NCBI GenBank assembly: GCA_028673005.1
Contig: CM054116.1
Coordinates: forward strand, 131,851,547-131,915,546
Source of the DNA: Tanypteryx hageni
Taxonomy: Eukaryota; Arthropoda; Insecta; Odonata; Petaluridae
Direction: 5' to 3'
Length of the DNA stretch: 64,000 bases
Below the pieces are notes generated by a model. That model worked only from the letters and a program-made list of their open reading frames with translations. It made no database searches and was not told the DNA's origin. Both the position numbers and the translations under genes were made by a program. Of the stretch, positions 59,263 through 64,000 are shown piece by piece (position 1 is the stretch's first letter; each line of letters opens with the position of its first letter).

Positions 59263-60397
59263 TAATTGAGTCACACCACAAGAGTGTAGATTAACTGTGT
59301 GAGAATACTGGTATTGTGGTATTATGTAACTTGGAGTAGGATATACACTGGAAAGATGTGCAGCAAAGAGATTAGCAAATTCCTGAAATGAACATAATTC
59401 CACAATCTACTTGTATTCGATGGAATGGAATCTTGAACACAACTAGTATAGGAGAGGTAACAAACTTTTGACAATGAGTCCCATTTAGCATGAAGAGATG
59501 CAAAAGAATTGTAATCTACACCAGATCTACTTATTTTAAGCTTCTTGTGGGTTATTTTCTTATCATATATTAAAGAAATTAATTTTTCTAAACCAGTTGG
59601 GTAAGTGGGATGATCCATTCTCGTGTAAACTTTCAGGAACATACAGATTAATGGTATTATTTTCAAAATCATAAAAATAACAAACAGAATCATCTAATTG
59701 TTTTTCAGTCAATATAAACCAATCTATAGAGATAAAGTAATCTATCATTGCAGAATATTTTCCTTTGCTAAAGTTGACAGTTTCAAAATTAATATCTACA
59801 CGTGGGGATACACCTTCATGAAGTTCACACATAAGAGGAGGATGATAGGCATTACACGGCAAAAGTCACATCAACATCATACGCACTGTTCAATGAGCAC
59901 TTTTTAATATCTGTTAAACACAAATCCAGAATCTCGCCATATTGCTTGGTAACTAAGTTTTTTGTACAAAATTCAGATATTGGCAGTGAGGTAAACTTCA
60001 GGAAAGAATTTTGACCAATTATTACCTGGCAAATTGAATCGCCACACATAAGCGAATGGGCGTCTGTACTCAAATATGCAAGACGCTTTACTTCTTCGCG
60101 ATATTTTTGGTATATGCCTTGGTCAGATTTGGGAGGAATGTAAACACATCATTAAATAGTTTAAGAGATGGAGATGACACCATGAGAAAATTGTATCCAA
60201 TGTTACACGAGGATGTAGCTTAAAGTTGATAAGATTTTAACATAAAATCAACACCAATTAGCACTCCACCTTCCCTTTTCTTAATACTTGTACAATCACC
60301 GCAATCAGTTCTCTAAATTTTATAAATAAAAAGTGCCTATTGGGAATCGCATATATCGCGTGTTAGCCAAGTCTCATAGAATAATATGATATCACAC
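59263..60397 (-). pseudogene. Jockey/CR1-type LINE endonuclease fragment, unit B
   Basis: Counterpart of 39,820-40,886 but extending further toward the LINE N-terminus. It adds DLCLTDIKKCSLNSAYDVDV and, close to the B/C junction, CDIILFYETWLTRDICDSQ, the catalytic-glutamate region of the APE-like endonuclease. The first RT block is lost on the other side. Broken frames. Confidence 0.8.
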
Positions 60398-60880
60398 TCG
60401 ATATTAACAGCTGAAATACGCATGTCCTTTAATTTTGTCCGCAAACCGCGGACATTCTGTTAGTATGCGGAAATATTAGTTACAAATTTCTTAAATGTTT
60501 ATCTATCACTATTTTGGGAACAAAGGAGTAATCTCCGCTCTTCATAACATTTTTATAATGACGACAGTTTATTGATTTTAGTAGGATTGTCGATGTAATT
60601 ATTTAATTTTGAGTCATGTTCTATTCCAGGCGATATTTTTAGCATGTAAACAATTTTAAAAAATCGTTCCACCGTATATATGAAAATAGTTTTTAACTTG
60701 AACGAGAATTTCTAAATTTATTTAAGTTCCTTTAAAAATGAAACCAAAAGGAATGTATGATTTTATAAATAAATTTAAAGTTATTTTGATGTATACAATA
60801 TCAACAAAATAAACATTAAAGAAAGACTAAAATAGTATAAAATTCTAGATATCGTACAAGGAGACGCTACGGACTGTAAC

Positions 60881-61133
60881 TCACAGATTCGGTTCATCTT
60901 CTACCAGTGGAGAGTGTTGTTCAATATCTATAAGAATACCTTTTCGGAATTTCGAACCAATGGCTTTAACTTTAAGAGAAATAATTAATTAAAAAGTGCA
61001 AAAAAATGGACCGATTTTCAAATGCTTGTAACTTCGCTATCTCTGGAGTCTCTATGCTAGAGATAACGCTTAACATAAATCTCGCGTCCCGTACTTTTGG
61101 CATTCGAGACTCCCGCTTGCGAATTTTCTTCTC
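60881..61133 (-). pseudogene. Reverse-strand exon-like frame, unit C (frameshifted)
   Basis: Same region as in A and B. It carries the TAA stop shared with A, a deletion of one base in the GGCAAG codons near the start and a 4 bp loss near 61,020, so no continuous product is possible. Confidence 0.35.
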
Positions 61134-61619
61134 CTGCAAAATGTCCTTTTCCCTACAGCTTTTTATATCCCAATCTTCAGAAAGTAATTGAACACTTCTA
61201 ATTTCTTTACGCAGGGGAATTACTTTTAATTAATTAATAATTATCGCTCAATTTTATCTGGTAATTAAAATTAAGCATATTATTTTTGTAAGCCATTAGC
61301 AGCATTGTCATTTTAAAACAATAAAAAACTTGTCGGAATAATTTAAAGTTAAAAAGAATAATATTACCTTTATGATTCACTACGTCACTCATTAAGGAAA
61401 CTCCTCCCGTAGTGGAGTGTGTTTAACAGTAAGGCAATAAATAACACATCAAACAGCCACTTGATTTAAACTCTCATACGAGACCGTTTCATTGTGTCAA
61501 ATACTGGAAAAATCTTCGGTACTTGTCCTGTGAGATAATTCCCTTCCTTCCTTCATAATTCGCACATTATACAGAGGAACCGAAAAGCTGTCACACACTC
61601 GGTGGAAATCTTTTCCTAC

Positions 61620-61795
61620 TTGGGCCGAGCTCCCAAGGATAGCTTTCGTTGCGAAAATTGAAGTCCCGGGTTTGATTCCGGGGACTATCCTTCCAATTTG
61701 ATTTACATGGGAAATCTGAAACCCACCGAGCAGGGCAATTTTCTCTTGCACATTAAAATATCTTAGAATTGTAACATCGGAGCGGGATTTGTACC
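61620..61795 (+). repeat. SINE-like element, unit C copy 1
   Basis: Full-length counterpart of the unit A copy, with the GGGTTTGATTCCGGGG block and the intact AAATATCTTAGAATTGTAA end. Confidence 0.5.
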
Positions 61796-61849
61796 GTTCT
61801 CTGAGAGAAGGAATGGAAATTCTAATTTTTATCATAGAACGCTGCTTAT

Positions 61850-62032
61850 CTATCGTATTTCTTCGAATTTCGCGTAAATACTGCCGTTTTTATCACTCAT
61901 TACGAGAGTGTAGCCATATGAACAACTATTGATGGACTCGAATTCGGAATAGTCTAATAAATACACGTATTGTTTCTGTCGAACGAAAATACGCGTGTTC
62001 AATTTAATAACCCGTTCGAATGTATTTGTCAT
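61850..62032 (-). CDS. Conserved 60-residue reverse-strand ORF, unit C
   Basis: Third intact copy, same protein as unit B. Its survival matches the very high B-C identity in this interval, so it adds little independent evidence for selection. Confidence 0.35.
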   Translation of the reverse strand: MTNTFERVIKLNTRIFVRQKQYVYLLDYSEFESINSCSYGYTLVMSDKNGSIYAKFEEIR

Positions 62033-62729
62033 ATTTTATAACGTTCAATTATGAAATTTGAGAACACAAGGAGCAACATATCTGCGGTGATTTTAAAGCT
62101 ATTAGAGCCAATATAAGTAGGTATTAAATAAATGATTAAATGGAAAGCTCGCATCGTTAGTTCTGTTTGGGTCGTCTTATTATTATGTTATGCAGAGACA
62201 TACTTTTCCTTCCTGTTTGTTGTTGCCAACGAAAACAATCTTCGTAACCCATGAAGTAAACAAGATCTAATTGTAAGTAATAACTTTTATTTTCTTTATC
62301 GCGCCTACTGAAGATATTGATTGAAAGGAAATGGATTATTCAGGACGAAGAAGTGAACTAAAATACGTGTAGTTTCGTTACGTTTACCTACACTCAGCTT
62401 TTGTAAGTCAAAAGACATAAATAATTTACGACGAAGGAATGAGCGTGAGTGTAAAGATTAACGTACTTCATCTCAAGTGAGGTATGTATGAGTTAAATAA
62501 TAATTCAATTTTCGATTGTTCTATCGCAAATTCTGTATTTCTTTGGCATCGCTTCTGATATGTCCTTTAGCAGTGCTTAGAATTTAAATTTATCTTGTTT
62601 TCTAAATTGATTATGTCAAACAATGGAGGCTTATTTCTTGTGTCGTCTCTGTTGGCCGTTACCGTGGAAACCACACGATTCAGAACTAGTTCATTCTTGT
62701 TGAAAAAACTAAAGAAGACGGAGCGGAAT

Positions 62730-63795
62730 ATGAGCGGGAGAGGTAATTAACTTGTTTTTCACCAATATTATTGAAAATCTGGCATATTTCAGAACTCGGA
62801 ACGTAGCCTAGCTCAGTTGATTAGTGGAATTTTAATTAAATGCATGGTTACTTCTCATTGCAATTAACGATCGCTATTCTAGCCCTAATTTCATCGGTAC
62901 ATTTTGATTCTCTCGTTATCATGCTAGCAAGGTGCTTTACTTTACGATTTGAAACTGGTTCCGATGGATTTTTAACTTACGTTCAAGTTTTTCCTTTGTC
63001 CATATCCAAATCAACTTGGAATTTTTCTCATTCGTTTCCTAGGATAATTTTGCTTATTTAATCTTAGCTGTGTCCGTCCGTCTTTCGAATCATTCGTCCT
63101 CGCTACAAAGACTAACTATTAATGCTTACACAACCAGTAAATTACTTATATAATCCTATCTCCTACAACATCTTGCTTAGCTTGAAACCATCAAAGTAGG
63201 TTTACGAGTTAATACAAACTATAGTTTTAAGAAATTCTTTTCTTTTTGACAATCTTTGAATAGTTCAAAATGTAAAAGAAAGAGCAAAGCCGTCGACATA
63301 CGTTAAATCCGAAATTCTTTTCTCATTTGTGTCGGCAGATTTTTATGATGAGTTAGCGAACGATGTTGCCCTAGGGCTGGCAATTTTTTTATCCTGCCTG
63401 CTCCTGGCGTTCTGGGTATGGGAGGTCATTAGGCGGTACTGCGTCGGGCGGCGAAGAAGATGGAATGTTGAAGACGGCGTGCCCGACGTGGTGCATGATA
63501 CCGCCAATTTGCCTGTAAGTATAATACGCGTATACTTGCGATTACATTCTTCTTCTTCTCTTATCGTATAAACCCTTCTAGTGGGTTATTTTATGTTGTT
63601 ATTAACAAAAATGTTTCTGCTCTGATCCGCCTTCGGATCCCAAAGTATCATTTATGTATTTATTTATATATATTGAGAAACTTCGTCAACCTCACTTCAT
63701 ATCTACATAATTACGTCAACTCATCTTGTTGTTTTCTTATTCAGAATGAAGAGATTCCACGAGGAATCCTCAAAAAACATCAGGACCAGCAACAC
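62730..63795 (+). CDS. Putative PP1-docking membrane protein, copy C (exons 1-3, continues past window)
   Basis: Exons seen: 62730-62742, 63339-63514, 63745-63795. Exon 2 is identical to copy B over all 176 bases. Exon 3 differs from A and B at five bases and encodes NEEIPRGILKKHQDQQH, keeping the GILK motif but changing T to I, R to K and P to H. All splice borders are intact, including the CAC|GTGAGTG donor at 63,795. Exons 4-6, with the KHVRF site, would lie beyond the window. Confidence 0.75.
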
Positions 63796-64000
63796 GTGAG
63801 TGTTTATCACCATGTTCTGAATTTTCTGCATATGCATATTTACTCTGATGCATGAGTGGTGATGGTGCCAGTCATAGATGAAAATCTTTTTCTCTCTCAA
63901 AGATTTTAATGTATTAAATTATAGCTCACTTCCCAAAACTTGTTAAGATTGATAAGATTGTTAGTATGTCAGCTGATACTACCAATAGGTAGTAACATTG

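Larger units (their letters stand above)
41113..60398 (+). repeat. Segmental duplication unit B
   Basis: Collinear with unit A over nearly its whole length, including introns and old transposons, so the older insertions predate the duplication. It carries a complete second copy of the membrane protein gene (43,409-51,798). Private changes include a ~71 bp deletion near 42,478, loss of the 3' part of the hAT element at 45,488, an internal deletion of another hAT (51,986-52,319) and an extra segment at about 48,000-48,600. Its 5' part is closest to C and its later part closest to A. Confidence 0.92.
60399..64000 (+). repeat. Segmental duplication unit C (runs off window)
   Basis: Begins at AACAGCTGAAATACGCATG after a ~30 bp deletion relative to the starts of A and B, then follows them collinearly to the window edge. 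From about 61,800 to 63,514 it is almost identical to B; beyond that, from intron 2 of the gene, it is more diverged from both A and B. It contains exons 1-3 of a third gene copy. Confidence 0.92.

Overview
This is eukaryotic, AT-rich, intron-bearing DNA packed with decayed transposons. The mix is an RTE/BovB-like LINE, a second non-LTR element of Jockey/CR1 type, several hAT elements, Tigger/pogo and piggyBac relics, and (TA)n microsatellites. That suits an arthropod, probably an insect; I cannot place it more finely. There are no bacterial-style genes, rRNA or tRNA genes, or CRISPR arrays.

Layout. Positions 1 to about 14,800 hold scattered transposon relics (hAT, RTE, piggyBac, Jockey-type LINE, Tigger), a ~120 bp tandem repeat and a polypurine exon-like block. 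From about 14,803 to the window end lies a head-to-tail segmental triplication: unit A (~14,803-41,112), unit B (~41,113-60,398) and unit C (~60,399 to beyond the end). A is longer than B largely because it gained a 2.4 kb LINE and a 1.05 kb hAT whose empty sites are preserved in B; B also carries private deletions.

Each unit carries the same split gene, which the ORFs alone do not reveal. Six coding exons with clean GT/AG borders join into a 195-residue single-pass membrane protein. It has a short N-terminus, one transmembrane helix, a basic stop-transfer segment, then a cytosolic tail with a GILK (SILK-type) motif and, 32 residues later, KHVRF (RVxF-type). That pair is the established docking signature for protein phosphatase 1 (PP1). 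The tail ends in a Gly/Glu-rich linker and a conserved acidic-hydrophobic C-terminus. I do not recognise a named family. Copies A and B are complete; C runs off the end after exon 3.

The A and B proteins differ at about 29 of 195 residues while the introns differ by only a few percent, and most exon changes are nonsynonymous. B is a mosaic: C-like up to exon 2 and A-like from intron 2 onward. This looks like an actively recombining, rapidly diversifying family of putative membrane PP1-targeting proteins, and it is the most interesting content of the window.
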